A stretch of 64,000 nt of DNA from Manihot esculenta (GCF_001659605.2 NC_035176.2:30746716-30810715), one strand, 5' to 3'; shown: positions 34,010 through 48,425, numbered from the stretch's first letter. Notes: generated by a model from the letters alone, not told the origin. A program made the numbers and translations.

Positions 34010-37000
34010 TCAGCTGCAGACAGCCTCAACTGAAAGCTTCTTTTCAGAATCAGGACAGGGATTTCCTCCGAAAACTTCAGCAGCCACAGTTACTGAACAA
34101 GATTGCTTTCCGACACACTTCTGTAATATGCTACAAGTTAGTTCACAAATCTACAGAATCCAAGCTTTAAACAAAATTCTATAATAAATTTGTTTTTGTT
34201 GTCTGTATACCTTTTCAAAAGCATCATATGACTTGTGAGCATGACAACTTCCTTCTCTGAAGCTTCCACAAGTTCCCTGGGGCATTCCATAGCTAGCAAA
34301 CTTGATCTTAGAGATCTTCTGCCCTGGAGGACACCATAAATGGGCTTTTGGTTGGAGACGGTCAAGTTTCCCCAGTGCAATCATCTGCCAGTTTTTCAAT
34401 GCTGGTTGCCCTTCAAATATATCAGCACAAACACTTCCTATAGTTCTTTTGACCAAAGAAATTCCACTTGCATCACCACCCCATTCTTCAAAAACAACTA
34501 ATAGATTACCACTCGGTTTCAGCCAGGAGCGTGGAACATGGTACCTGAGATCAACATCGTTAACATCGTTACAACAGATATTTAAATCAGATAAACAAAT
34601 GACAGCAGAACAAGCCAGGAGAAGAAGTTGCCTCACCATCTTTGGGAGGGTTCTCCACAATTACTTCCGCATTTCTTATCATTGTAAGTTCCAGCATAGT
34701 TGCAACTGCCACAACTACCACGAGCTATATATGCAGGCCAATGGCGTCCTATGCTCTGACCATTTACCCATATTTGACCTTTTCCCATACTACCCATATC
34801 TAAAGCTAATGGGTCATTGCCGTCTGGTGCATCAAAAGTCGTCTGAAAATATTACAACACTTGGTAAATTCACAGAACACTTCATATGATAAAGAACAGA
34901 ACAAAGTAAAAATGGAAAAACATAAAACTAACTCCTTACCTTGTACCATGTTAGTGGTTGTTTTTTAGCCAACAGTTTTCCTTCTGTCCAATCAACAGAT
35001 GAACTCCCAGTGACAGTGTGAAGGTTTAATGCTTCACCTTTTAGACCAATCTGCTCAGAAACATGCAAATAAGTGATTCTCTAGCTGGTTACTAATTTTA
35101 GTAGGACAAAATATACATGGAAAGAAGAGGAGGAGATAGGGCTGTCAGAATTATTTCCATACGAATGAATCCTTAAACAAACCTTGTAAGACCATTTCCA
35201 TCCTGACAGGTCTGTTGTCCCCTCATTCAAACCCTTCAGTGTGACTGGGCCAAGAACTCCAACATTCCATCTTTCGAAGTGCACACCCACATTCTGAGAA
35301 TCACCAACAAGAAAATAGAATAACTTTAAAGTTTAAACATTATAACTTTCTGCAGTAACTATTGGCAGAGACATCACAAAAGTGAAAACTAACCTGTAGA
35401 CCCACTGCAACACTTAACAAAGAAATCTTGTTAACACCAGCATTCAACTTCACATTCTGGCTAAATGTTAACTTAGGACTGTTTAATGATCCATAAACAG
35501 TTCCTGCAATAAGAATAAACTGTTGAGTTAATACAACAGAATATAAAAAGTCAAGTAGAAACTTGACAACCAGCAATACTCCATTCAATCCACCTGATAG
35601 TTGACCATTGATGAAAACATGCAAAGAATGCCCAGCTGAATATACAGTGAGAAGAGGATCTTGTCCACTTTTCAAAAATCCTTCACTAGGATCTATCTTC
35701 ACACTGAAACAGCAAGAGAAAATACATGTGAGAAAAATTACATTGAACCGCCCCAACTTTCCTAGGATAATGTAATCATTAGTTTTATATATACTTACTT
35801 TGTCATGTACCAAAGATAATCTGTAGCATCCCTTGTGACATTGATTTGCTCCCACAATCCATCTAGTGTAGTTGTATCATCAGTATAACCAGAGGCAGCT
35901 TCTTCAATGTATGATTGCCAAGAAAATGCACTGCCAACAGGCGTCATCTTCATTTGCGTGCTTTGCGCACCAAGCTGTACAGAAATTGCCATATGATGTT
36001 CAATTCAAGAAAATTAAGATGTTTTTTTCTACCGAGTGGCTACTACTTACCCTTGCAGTGTTAAAAACTGCAGTCTTGCAATCAGGAAGAATGCTGATAG
36101 ACCAAGGTGGAAGGTCATATTGCCCACTGCCAAACGTTACTTTAACAGAGTATTTGGTGTCATAGTTTGCCAGGAAGGCTGCACAGGATGACTTTGACTT
36201 GAACACATGAGCCTACAAAACATTTTATAATAAGCAAAACCCCACAAGAAGATTGCAACTTAAATGCACATTAGCACATAAATTTATCCAAAAATTGAGC
36301 TTACCTCTTGATTACTCCCAAGTGATGTTACTGTGGGATCTACAGAGACTAAAGCAGGTTCACATAACTTGATAGCTTTATGCAAATCTCTCAAGTGTCC
36401 CCACTTCGGATCCCTTGTTAATCCTGACATAAAACATGGGGAATTTTCATCAGCTCACCCTATGGATTCAAGCAAGATTTTCAGTTGCTGCCTGAACTAT
36501 GCCTTGCTCTAATTAAATATTGCACCCTATTTAGTAGGTGAGCCATTATTATGCATAAGCAATGATAGTTATGTGGATATTCATACCATATTCATCAATA
36601 GGGGCATCATAATCATAGCTAGTAGCAATAAATGGACCACCAGCAGTCCGGCCAAAGTTAGTTCCTCCATGGTACTGTAGAAAATGGAGAAAAATTAGCA
36701 AGCTTCTCCTTCAGATCATGATACACCAGGTGAATAAATTTACTGTCAAAAAGTAGCTTACCATATAATAGTTTACAAATGAACCACCGTTCTGTATAAA
36801 TCTAGCAACTGAAAATGCTAAATCTTCTGCTGGTCTATAAGGAACTGCACCGCCAAATTCTGTGTACCTGAGAGAAAGATCAAGTAAATTTTTCTCAGAA
36901 AAAGCTCTCAAATTCCAACAAAGATTATGACCAATTTCAGAACAGAAAAAAAAGGGGGAAGTTTTAGCATGTCGTCTCATGATTTGAGTGACTTACCAGC

Positions 37001-38898
37001 CAGTCCAGTTTTCAGTCCATATCTTGGGTTTGTAATCCTTGTTTGGTTTGAAATTCTCACAATAGAATCCATTACAGGTGTTGATCTGCATATCATCAAA
37101 GAGATATAGTTTTCCATAAACCCTGACCCAGATAATGTTTACAAGAAATCATGCAAACTTTGGAGCAAAATCTTCACTCCGAAGTTCAAAAAAGCTTATC
37201 ATCAATCGAGAAGGAGATATGCTCATCATTTACGTTAAAAAAAATCCAGAAACTCCAGAGTATAACAAACAAAAGACACACACGAGATTGATAGGACCCA
37301 TAAGATTAAACTGCAAATGGAAAGCAAAGCTAAAAGTTCAATTCTTTATTTAAGGGCCACCTAAATCGACGGCAAAATTATTATTTTACCCCACCAAGAA
37401 AGGAGGGTGACACTGAATGTGAAAAAAACAAGAATACCTATAAGAATACGACAACATTAAAGGGAAAGGAAGCTGTTGAGGAAAATTGACAAAGTTACTT
37501 ACAACAGGATCAGGGGCATCGTCTTGCTTGCACATGACCCATGGAACACCAGTACCAAGACCCACTGCCATCTCAGCTGCCCATTTTGTATAAGCTTTGC
37601 CTGGTGCACCAATCTCCCATTCAACTGGTCCAAATTCATTTTCTATCTGTTTACAAGCAAACAACAAGGAGAATATAAAATACTCAATAAATGATTGGCC
37701 ATTTAATAAAAAAAAATCTGGAACCACAGTCAACAAATGATTACAAGTTTACAACCCATTTCCAGAATCATGATAACGATTGGCATGGGTTAATATTCTA
37801 TTCATTTTAGAAAAGATCTTTTTTTGACTATGTAAAAAAAGAGAGAGAAATTTAGAGAAAAAAACAAAATTCAACCCAATTCTAGAAACACTATATGATG
37901 GAATAGAGTAATTTTCCAACCTGAGAAAGAATTATTGGACCTCCCTGAGTTTCATACAATTTTTCTGACTTCATCATGCTGACAATCTTCTCTGTGAACT
38001 TTTGCATTGCCGCCTTCATTGTAATTATCATAAAAAACAATATTTAGCTAAAATTGACAAATTTCATTGGTGAAGACAAAGAGCAAAAAGTATTGAAAAT
38101 GGCAATGATAAATTCTAACCACCAACCTTGAAAGGACCGTTGTCAGTTCTAAATTCAATACCAGGGACATATTTTAGCCAGACAGGAAATCCCCTGAACC
38201 AGAAACAGAGCAAAAACAGAGTAAGTTTTGAAAGAAGAAAAATGAGATTTTAAAGTTATTTTTAATATGTTATTACCCAAAGTTCCACTCAGCGCAAACG
38301 TAGGGTCCAATTCGAAGATGAGCATAAAGTCCTGCTTGTTGTATCAGCTTGATAAACTTGACCAGATCATACCTATCCTCAAAATAGTACTGATTTTGTT
38401 TTCCGGGAAAATGAGAAGGAAATGAGTTTTGGAGCCAGAAAAAAACATAAGAAAATTAAAAGAACAGAGTGTAACTTGAATTTACATTCCCAGGTGAAGG
38501 CTCATGTCCGTTCCAGAAAACGTAAGTTTCTATGACATCCAGACCTCCCTCTTTGGCCTTCTGTATAAGATCCGGCCACATCTACAGTCACCAGAAAACC
38601 CAACACAAAATAAAAAACTGGCCATAAATGATAAAACCCACGAAAGAGAAAAAAAAAAAATAGAGCAGCCATTAATGAAAATTTTGAATGAACAATGAGT
38701 GAACCACATTGGAGTTTCAGATACCTCAGGAGTACTTCTTGGGTAATGAATAGAGCCTGAAATAAGAATCCTTCTCTGTCCATTGATGGTAATAGCTTTA
38801 TGGTCATAAGACACAGAAGCAGTAACAGAAGAAACCCAAGAAACAAAAAACAACAGCAGAAACAGAAACAAGCTGCTCTTAGACATATTCCTCATCAA
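34010..38898 (-). CDS. Beta-galactosidase (GH35) with lectin tail, tandem copy B
   Basis: Nineteen exons, total 839 aa: 38725-38898, 38486-38581, 38277-38389, 38127-38193, 37921-38013, 37503-37646, 36997-37085, 36762-36867, 36587-36674, 36305-36423, 36051-36212, 35799-35974, 35594-35703, 35394-35503, 35183-35293, 34940-35050, 34637-34842, 34211-34544, 34010-34120. Phases join throughout and sixteen of the nineteen exon lengths equal copy A; the others differ by whole codons. Signal peptide near residues 1-28. Acid/base Glu185 (QIENEFG) and nucleophile Glu254 (WTENWTGW). The SUEL lectin tail keeps its Cys pattern ([16 protein letters not shown]) and ends SVEAVCS. Same wall-galactoside hydrolase role as copy A. 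The exon 18 linker is five residues longer than in copy A. Confidence 0.95.
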
Positions 38899-39040
38899 AG
38901 AATTGCCCTTTACTTATTTTTCTTTCTTTATCTTAGCTGAATGCTTTGCATGCAGATGAAGATTTGGGTTTTTCTAAAGAAAGATTGTATTTTTGATTCT
39001 TTTAAGAAACAAAGTGAAAAAAGAAGCAGGCTCGGGAGAG

Positions 39041-39046
39041 TTTATA
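39041..39046 (-). promoter_or_regulatory. Candidate TATA box of beta-galactosidase copy B
   Basis: TATAAA on the minus strand about 145 bases upstream of the start codon; a second candidate, GTTATAAAA, is near 39136. Confidence 0.35.
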
Positions 39047-40093
39047 ATTGAAAGTTAGATAACGTAATGGAGTTGTGGAGTTTTTATTTATGGATTAGTT
39101 ATGTGTGCGAGTGCAGGGAGAACTGGGCAACTGCTTTTATAACAACACTAGAAGAATGAACAGTCATGTGGGGTCCATCTTCTTGCCTCTGTGGTCTTGT
39201 AATAAGTTAATCCTTTCTCCATCTTCGAATGGATTAAAAAATAAAGGTTAACTGTTAATCATCATTCTGGCTTTTTACTTATTTATTTTAACCAAATTCC
39301 CCCATTCAATAAGATATTTTTTCTTTTCTTCCAAGAAGTTTTCTTCCAAGAAGCTTATCCAATCCCAATACCAGTCGCTATGAATTTAAAAATTAATTAG
39401 TGTTTTCATTAGTCTCATTTTTTTATAAAAATATATTTATTTTTTATTAACTTTAAATTATAAATCTTTTTAAATTAATAATTCATTTCATATACATTCA
39501 AAATTTAAAAATTATTAACTTTAAAAATATTTAATTTAATTTAATTTTAAACCGAATCGATTCAATACGCACCCTTAAATTCTGAATAAATTTATAGAGT
39601 CAAATAATATCAAATTTTTACATATAAAAAATTCAGTACATATGACTAATCAAACAATTAAAAATTTAGCATTTTTTTGAGCATTTGTATTTATTAAATT
39701 GGATTATCTAAATGAAATAAGCTGTTTTTAATTGTAATTTCTTTTTAGAAAAAAAAGAAATAAAATAAATTGTAAAATTGTTGAAAACTGTGAGTAATAG
39801 CATTAATTATTGAATATGGAGAAATTAGCAGCAAAAGGTTAGGTGGGGATGTAGGAGGTAATGGGAAATGAAAGGACACTTCTCCATTACGAATTGCTTT
39901 GTGAAATAAATGATTAAACAAACTTCCCATTATTTGACTTCAGAGTCCAATATGACGTCGTAGCTTAGCTAACTACTACAGTTAACTTCTTCTGCTATTA
40001 CGCTTTTCAACGATACTGTACTATTAATTACTTAATAAAAAATTAATTTTCCGTATATTATTAGATTGCTATTTAATAATTAAATTATTATTA

Positions 40094-40970
40094 TTAAATT
40101 AATTTAATTTTAATCTTTAAATTTTAATATAATTAATAAATAATATTTATATTTTTAAAATTTAATATTTAAATTTTATATAATTAATTTATTTAAATCG
40201 ACTTTTTATTCATAATTCAGTTTGTCATTAATCAATAATAAATATTTAAAATATTCTAATTAATATTTAAATTTTTTTATATAAATAAATAATTTTATAT
40301 TATAAAAACTATACTTTAATTCATAAATTTTAATATAATTAATGAGTAAATTTTTATATTTTTAAAATTAAATCTTTAAATTTTTTTATATATTGCATTC
40401 ATTATAAATATCAATTCAAATTTAGGAGATGGTTAAATTTTTTTTGAAAATATAATTTTCTTTAAAAATTTATAATTTACTTAAATATTATTTAATACTA
40501 CTTTAAAATAATCAAAATTATAAGTATTTTTTTAAAAATTTTGAAATTATAAGTATTAAAGTATTTTATTAATAGAAATTAAAAAATAAAATATATTAAA
40601 AATTAATTAAATAAGATATTATAGATAAAATTAATGAAGACTTTAATGTTATTTTAAATAAAAAATAAAAAATAAAAATATTTAAATTATAATAAATAAA
40701 AATAAACTGATTATAAAAAAATTTAATATTATAATTTTAAAAATATAAAAATTGATTTATTAATAATACTAAAATTTAAGAATTTAAGTTTAGTTTATTC
40801 AGTTAAAAGATGTAATAAAAATATTTATACTCTTTTAACAAATGAAAATAAATTGAGAGATTTATAATTTTAATGAATGAATTATAAAAAAATTTAAATA
40901 TTTAATTTTAAAAATATAAAAAATAATCGATTAATTATATTAAAATTTAAAGATTAAAATGTAATTTATT
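40094..40970. mobile_element. 880-bp terminal-inverted-repeat element, copy 2
   Basis: About 877 bp, collinear with 19189-20068. Left end includes TAATCTTTAAATTTTAATAT and the right end its inverted form (ATTAAAATTTAAAGATTA). Shared internal landmarks include TATTTTTAAAATTAAAT and the AAATAAAAAATAAAAAATAAA tract two-thirds along. No coding capacity is present. Confidence 0.6.
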
Positions 40971-41469
40971 TTTATTATCTTAAAACAATAAAAAAGAAAA
41001 CGTTGCAGACATTATTTTCTCGATGTTTGACTTGGTTAGAATAACAAATTTAAAAAGTGATAAATATGTATTTGTTTAGTTAATATTTTTTTTATTTTTT
41101 AAGAATTTAAAAGTATTTATTCTTTTAATAAAGAGAAAATAAATAATTAAATTATTTATTAAAAATTCACCCCTTAAAAACACAATTCATTTAAAGTAAT
41201 CAATACAATTGACTAGATAAAAAACCTATAAATTCAACCGTTCTCAATTTCTCCTCGTGAAACGCATTTTTACCTTTTTTTTTTTTTTTCCATCAAATTA
41301 AAGAGTTAGTAGTTTAGTTGGAAGAAAATATAACTGACTTTTCTCTTTAATTTTTCCCTTATTTTTAAAAACGAAAAGAAAAAGTTTTCTCTTTATTATT
41401 TTTTTATTTAATTTATTTAATGTTTTTTCTACTTTAAATATAGTGTAAAAAGTATGTATATATATTATT

Positions 41470-41620
41470 TAGACCACGTACCCATTTAAGCAGTAAAGTT
41501 GCCGTATCCACTGGGCCGTGCGGTCGACAGTCAGCCGAGTTCCTTTGAACGAAAGCGTTTTCTGCGCGGATCAATTGGGAAAAAAATTTTATATGCTGCC
41601 TCGGCCCTCGCCTACCCATT
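41470..41620 (-). other. GC-rich patch of unknown origin
   Basis: About 150 bases with a much higher GC content than kilobases on each side, including CGGCTGACTGTCGACCGCAC on the minus strand and then GGCCCAGTGGATACGGC, which resembles a Pol III A box and D loop. A 64-codon open frame crosses it but matches nothing I know. It could be a tRNA-related repeat or a transferred fragment. Confidence 0.3.
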
Positions 41621-44600
41621 TCTTTCAATAAATTATTTATTTTGTGTACTAATATAACAAAATTTACTCTAAAACATATTTTTTTTATTCAAATATATAT
41701 ATATACACACATTAATTTTTCAAAGTAGGAAGAAACTATAATAAAAAATCAAAAAATCAAACTAAAATCATAAAAAAATGATTCCAAATGAATACATGAT
41801 TATAAAAGTAGTTGATGATTTAGCATCAATTGTAATGAATGAAATTATACATTTAAAGGCAAAGACAAGTATTTGGGTTGCTATAAATTAAAGCATAATA
41901 ATATTGATGCTTCTTAAAATTAATACAGCCAAGCCTTGAAAAACAAGCCATATTTAACCAAATACCAAAAATTAATAAAAACCCAAATCCCACAACACTC
42001 TGAATTGATGTTTGCTGATAAAATAATTAATATCTACTCATGCCTTAACCATCTGGTTATTGTCTTCTTTTAGTCTTCATTAGATTAGGTGATGTGGGGT
42101 CTACATTAATTAATAAATCTGTGTGTTTAAGCTTAATTTTGGTAATTCTAATTTCTAATTATAATTTTAAATTTAATGATATATGGGAAAAATCGTTTCA
42201 ACTGCTTCAATTTAATGCAAGATCCATTGTATGTGACTGACTGCAACTTTGAAGTTGATTTCAACATGGAAAATTAAAAAATTAAAAAATCTTTTTTTAT
42301 TTTTAATTTTCATTGCTGGGATTTTTCCAAAAGATATAAACACTAAAAATAAATAAATAAATCATAAAAGACGCTTTCGTGTTTATGTATGGCAATTTCT
42401 CCACCTAATGATTCCATTTTTAATATTTTAAAAGAATTAAAATTATAAAATCCACTGAACTTAGATTGGGGAAGGAATTAAACTTTATTCTATATATTTT
42501 AATTTATTTTTTTTTTCAATAAATAAATCAAAGACTCCAATGGAGTTTAGTGCATAGATACTTTGCCTAATCCAAACCTGACAAAAGTTATTCCTCCATA
42601 TATTTCTTGCTTACCCAATTAAAAGGAATATTATATTTTTTTTATTCCATGCAAATCAATTCAATCGGCCCTTTTTTAAGCTAATCCAATTCTCATCGTT
42701 AATTCATTCATTTATAAAAAATAGCCTTAGTTAATATCAGTATTAACAAGTTAATTCATATATTTTTTTAAAATTATTCCATTAAATATAAGTGAGATCG
42801 AGAATTCGATCTAAAATACTTATATATTATTAAATCAGCTATAGCCATAAGATAAATACAGTTTTTTTTTTGTTTTTCTTTTTTGTAGAAAGGCAAATGC
42901 AGTTCAAAAAGGATAGATAGGCAGTTGTGATATAGCCAAGAAGCTGTCTAATTGCGTAACTAAGCAACCAAAGAAACATCCATTACAGTTATATCACTGA
43001 AGCCAATCCCACTGCAAAACAATCTGATCCATCAAATCATAGATTAACCAAATCATCAATTGCGAGGATCACACGACGGCCCTTATCCATAACCGATGTT
43101 AAGCCGTAGACGTATGTTAGATTTGGTAATGTGGGGACAACATCTAGGTCAGGCCCAGCCAAATTGCCCTCTGCTCTTAGGACATTCTTATCATCCTCAG
43201 TTTTCATTGTTTAACGTGGTAGGACCGCTGGGACCCATCTAATTCTTTTCGTCAAGAATGAAAAAACTTACGTGCATACCCAGAAAAAAGGTGGGACCCA
43301 ATCTAACGAAAATGTCCCTAACCCCAATCTCGAGTCCATAGCTTCTTGGGGGTTGGGTTGGACCAAATATCAAACACTTGTTCTGCACAAATTCACTGCC
43401 CCAAATTATATGACCTGATGAAGGGGTTTTGGCAAAACTTAACACGCAAATTGTACTTTACCTTTTTGAAAAATTGCTAATTTTGGTTGAGAGAATGATG
43501 GGAACCGTAACTGGGGAGACCCCCTTAAGCCATAAGGCCATATCCCATTTTTGTTGTCCTATCAAAATGACAGCAGAATCTTCATCAGCAACCATGCAAC
43601 TTGGATAATAATAAAGGAGGCTGCTACATGGGAGATGCAGCATCTTCTTTCTTTCTTTCTTTTTTCTTTTTTAATTATTTTTTTTCTCTCTGGTTTCTTA
43701 TGGATGAGATGAGCATGCCACGTTGTGAACACATAGGGCTGCACTGATTATTATAAGCTAATGCATATCCAAATTTCTAGCTTCATTGTGGGGTCTGGTT
43801 CTATTTACTTGGGGTTTGATCAAACTTTGTGGGACGTCTCTTACACCAACTGTTCATTTATGAATCATGAGAATGTATGGTATGGTGTTGCCCTCAAGCA
43901 AAAGGGTTGTTGGACACGCAAAGTCAATCCAAGTAGCCAGCCCATTATATGAGAAATACTGAGATTTATATCATTATTTTACAATAATTAAGAAAAATAG
44001 TTTCCAGGAATCTTTCTCAGAGAAAAAGAAACCACTGGTATGCCTTCAAATTCAAGAATCCAAAACTAACTGATTGAGATTTTATGGAAGTACATTAGTT
44101 GTGATGATGGATTAAGAAAGATTATCTTTTAAGAATATAATGACATGATCATTTTGAATTGACTGCTAATATTATTGAATCAGATTAGGTCTGCTAAGTG
44201 AAGTTTTAACAAACTTTTCATTTTTAATAATCATGAATCATGTCTTCTTCTTAATTTTTAATTGTGGGTATTGGGCTGTTGGCTAAATTAAACATCCTAG
44301 AAGTTGCTATTCTTGAATCTTTGATTAGTTATGGAGCTTTGCTTCACATTGAAACTATTGCAATTAGATTTGTTCAACTACCCACCGGCCTTTTTATTTC
44401 TCCCAAGAAAGTCCACAGCAAGAAACCCCAGGCTGCCTTAGTCATTGACAAAATTTAGCTGCAATTTTCCACCGGCTACTTCTCAACTACAATTGTACTA
44501 TTTTCTTTGTTAGGGAAGTCTAATAGAACTTTCATCAAACATAATTTGTGCATATTTTGGTTGGGTTGGGGCCAGAGCTTTCCTCATCTCCCAACCCATA

Positions 44601-47600
44601 TTGTGCAAACTGCAAAGGTGTATCTGTGGCAATTGAATTGTGTCACAATCCACAACTACTTATGATAATTGGTTCAACACTTCAACTTCCAGCTGTGACC
44701 ACACCCGCCATTTCTAATTTTACAAGGCTGTTGCGTAAAATGGTAAAAGTACACAGTGGTTGGTAGCATCTCTGATTCCATAGGAGCTCTCTACTACTCT
44801 TCAATTCAACAAACTTTTTGTCTTAATTGTTAAATTTGTTAAACTAGTTAACCATTAGAAGTCTATAATTAAAAAATCCTGACTGCCAATGAAAGAGATA
44901 ACTAATAGATATCAACCTACACAAGAAAACAAAAAACGACCTGTCGTTGTAGAAAGATAACAAGATGGTGCCAAGTGATCGAGTGAGATGATTAATTTGA
45001 TGAACATAGGTTTGCTTTTCCGATAAAAATTGAATTTTTTCTTTTTCTGTGGATGCTGGGTATATAGGATAAAAAGAAAGTGACAGAATTTTTATCAATC
45101 CAAATCAGGCTCAGAAAGTGAAGAGGTTTGATCCTTATCTGAATTCTAATTTATGAGTCTATGTTTGATCACTATCTCCTAATTTCTTGGTTCAGATTTC
45201 CTCTAAATTAATAAATTTAATTATTGCTTATGTGAAAAAGACACTTCTTTTCTGTTGAACTTCTCTTTTCATTATGTTCATTGAATTATTGTGATATATT
45301 ATTTTTATTTAAATATAAATAATTGTTATAATATTATACTGCATTATCACGAGGATCAGTCTTGTTATTAAATTATTCTACTCAACTTTATTTTATAAGT
45401 AAAAAATTATTGAACTGAATTTTATTTTATTTTTTAATAAAGATGTATTACTCATTCTTTTATTATCATTTTATTATTATTATTTTTTTAAATTATTCCT
45501 AGTATGTTTTCAGTAAATTACACATTCTAATTTTTGTGGGCCGGTTAACGAGTGCATGATCCACTACATAGAAAATCAAATGGGCCAATCAGTGGACTAG
45601 TTCATTAATTTCAGCCCAATTATCAGTCCATAGAAAATCTATTTAGTTGACATTTTTTTTAAAGAGGCTTTTCTTTCTTAATGGAGGCCACTAACAGAAT
45701 TAGTGACGAGTTTAACTTTTTTGAAAGTAATTTTTTTTCATAAAATAATTAATTTTTTGTACTGTAATTTTTTAATATTCAATAAAAAAATAATTTTTTA
45801 TAACTTTATATTTAAAATTTTTAAATGTGAATAGATCTAAATATTTAGACTTTTTTATCTAATAAGTCAATAAAATATGAGGCAAAAAGTAAAATACGGA
45901 TTTGTGCTTTGTCGGGTACATGATGTTAGTGGTCCAGCTTTGATTTCATGTATATTTTTTTACCAATTTGTGAGGATTTTGAGATCTACCAAATTACAGA
46001 AGAAAACGACTTCAGAGATTTTAGGGTTCATTCAAAGTTAAACCCTTCTCAAATTTTCTGATCCATGATTAGTTCATGATCCCATTTTTGTGATTATTTT
46101 ATATAATCACAAAGTTCTTTATAGTAGCATTATCATTTTATAAAAATGATAGAGTTTCTTAGCGATTTTGATAAGGTTGAAACATGCCAATGGTTTAGAA
46201 GGTGATGATTGCATAATTAGATTGGCATCTGGCGAATGAATTAGGTTCCATTTCTCACATTATCTTTAGGGGGTTTGCCCATAAAAGCTTTCAGCCATCG
46301 CCATAACTCGTGTGAAGAGGGAGAGAGGAGGACAGAAGTGTAGAGTGTGATGTAGCAGAAAGGCCACAGCCCATTAGATTTGCAAGCAGCAATTTGAAAA
46401 CAACCTGCGTTTGGACATATCTTATACTCCTGACACCTTTCATTATGTTTTTTTAACCATGTCTCTGTCCATGCTTGTCATGCATAGGAGTGATGCTTAA
46501 GCCGCCTACGTAGCCTGCCTCCTCATCGTTTAAATTATTTTTATATTAATTACTTTATATATTTTTTCTAGTTTAATTTTCATATGGATAATATCTTCTC
46601 TCATCTTGTAATATAAACTTCTTATGCTCCTTGCTTCAGATTTATATGGATTTTTCATTTTGGAAGATTTACTATTTAGATTTTTGGTATTATCATTATT
46701 AATAAATTATTTTTAAAATTTTAAAAAATTTATTAAAATGAATTAGTCATTTCATATTTTAGAAGTCTTTATATGAAAAATATATGCACACCCCCAATTG
46801 AAAGCTTTAGAAGTTTTGTTTTATTAAATGTTTCTGTTGCATTTGCATTAGGGATTGTCAATTATGTTGAAATCAAATTAAATTGAAAAAATAAAAAATT
46901 TATAATTTATAATTATAAGAATTGAATTAAATAAATTTTGTTTCAGTAAATTTATAGCTCATTTAATATTTGAAATTGCTTATTTATTATACTTGATTAA
47001 ATTCAAATCATTATTTTTTAATATGTTTAGCATATACTACTCAAATCTAGTAAATAAATAAAATTAATATTAAAACTAGGTTAATTTATCTATTATTATA
47101 CGCTAGTTTTCTAAATTTAGTTTCACTAATAATTTTTTGCAATTTTAGTCTAAATTAATTGAATTAAAAATTAAAATGAAAAATTAAATTAATCAGTTGG
47201 ATTTTTAATTTTAAATAAAAATTTCTCGGCTCTAATATTTTATTTTATAATCATGCACAATTTATATCTTTTATGGTTACTTTTATTTTAAATTAATTTG
47301 TTTATAATTTATATTTTTCACTATTAAATTATAGAGATTTTAATAATTAATCTAATTGCTAATGACTATCCGCTATTAATAATAGTTATTACTCATGAAA
47401 TAGTCCAATTTAAATTGGTTCAAATAATTTTTATGCTCACCGTTCAAAATGATTAATTCATATTATTTAATAATTTTGTGGTAACTATTATATACCATTT
47501 GGATTTGCTAAAAATCGATTTGGGATAGAAAGTAGGTTCGCCATTAAATTAAAGAAGCTCTAAATTTTATATAGTTTGCTGAGAAAGTTTTTTTTTTTTT

Positions 47601-48303
47601 TTAGCTATATGCGTACACATGTAAAAATTATATATATTTTGTACGGATATGTAAAGAAAAAATCATGATGGGAAAATTATGCAAAGATATTTAACTGTAG
47701 CTTGTGGAAATGGTTAAAAATTAAAAAAGTTGACGGATGATGGCTGTAGGCGTGGAGGAGCAGAGCGGTGCTGTATCCATCTGTCTCTTGCCTGCACAGG
47801 CATTCAATGCCGTTTGGCAACTACTATAATCTCAAGATGAGGCTTATTCCTTCCCATGCATTTTTAAATTTCTACTACATCACCTCTTCTCTTCTCAACA
47901 GTGTCCCTTCAGCTCCACAAATTTCCACATCCAAATTCATAATCATTAATGCAAATGCAATACAGTAGATTACTGATCATTGGTTCATAATTGTGTTGAA
48001 GAATTTATTATGAACCCACATAGAATATTTGTTCATGTACAACTTACCTCTGATTGTTTCTAATTTCTACTGTTACTAGTTACTGTTCTTTTCTCGAAAA
48101 CTCTCAGCTTTGAAAATATCCGCCAATGAGCTACAGCCTATTGTTACTGTTACTGGTTACGGTTAGTTTAAGGTAAGGCTGAATATTTTGCAGATAGGGT
48201 TTGTCATATGAGGCTGTGCAGTAGCAATCCACAGCTTCTCCTTTTGGTTTGTCTCTCTAAGTTGTTTGTTTAGGGTCGGATGTCGTCAAGTCACGTGAAT
48301 TTC

Positions 48304-48322
48304 TTTTATATATATATATATT
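48304..48322 (+). promoter_or_regulatory. TA-rich core promoter of the GATA gene
   Basis: TTTTATATATATATATATT ends about 100 bases before the start codon and is followed by a CT-rich leader. Confidence 0.4.
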
Positions 48323-48425
48323 AACTTGTAACTTGTAGCTTCAGGGCTCTCCTCCTTCATTGGTCCTTTTCTTCTCTACTCATCATCTCCCCGGTCTCTC
48401 TCTTTCTAGCCTCTCTTTGATCTCC

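Larger units (their letters stand above)
38899..48425. other. Long gene-poor region
   Basis: 38899-39200 is the upstream region of beta-galactosidase copy B. 39300-42000 is extremely AT-rich and holds copy 2 of the 880-bp repeat and a small GC-rich patch at 41470-41620. 42840-44800 is more complex DNA without a convincing frame; a TTTC run lies near 43643-43672. 45200-47740 is again AT-rich. The last few hundred bases are the GATA gene's upstream region. Short open frames here (for example 44264-44458) look like chance. Confidence 0.6.

Noticed and set aside
34302..34889. 195-codon plus-strand open frame
   Set aside because: It is the antisense of exons 17 and 18 of beta-galactosidase copy B, whose minus-strand reading is strongly supported.
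48360..48425. Upstream in-frame ATG for the GATA gene
   Set aside because: It would add 22 hydrophobic residues absent from the GNC/CGA1 family, whose N-terminus matches the ATG at 48426.
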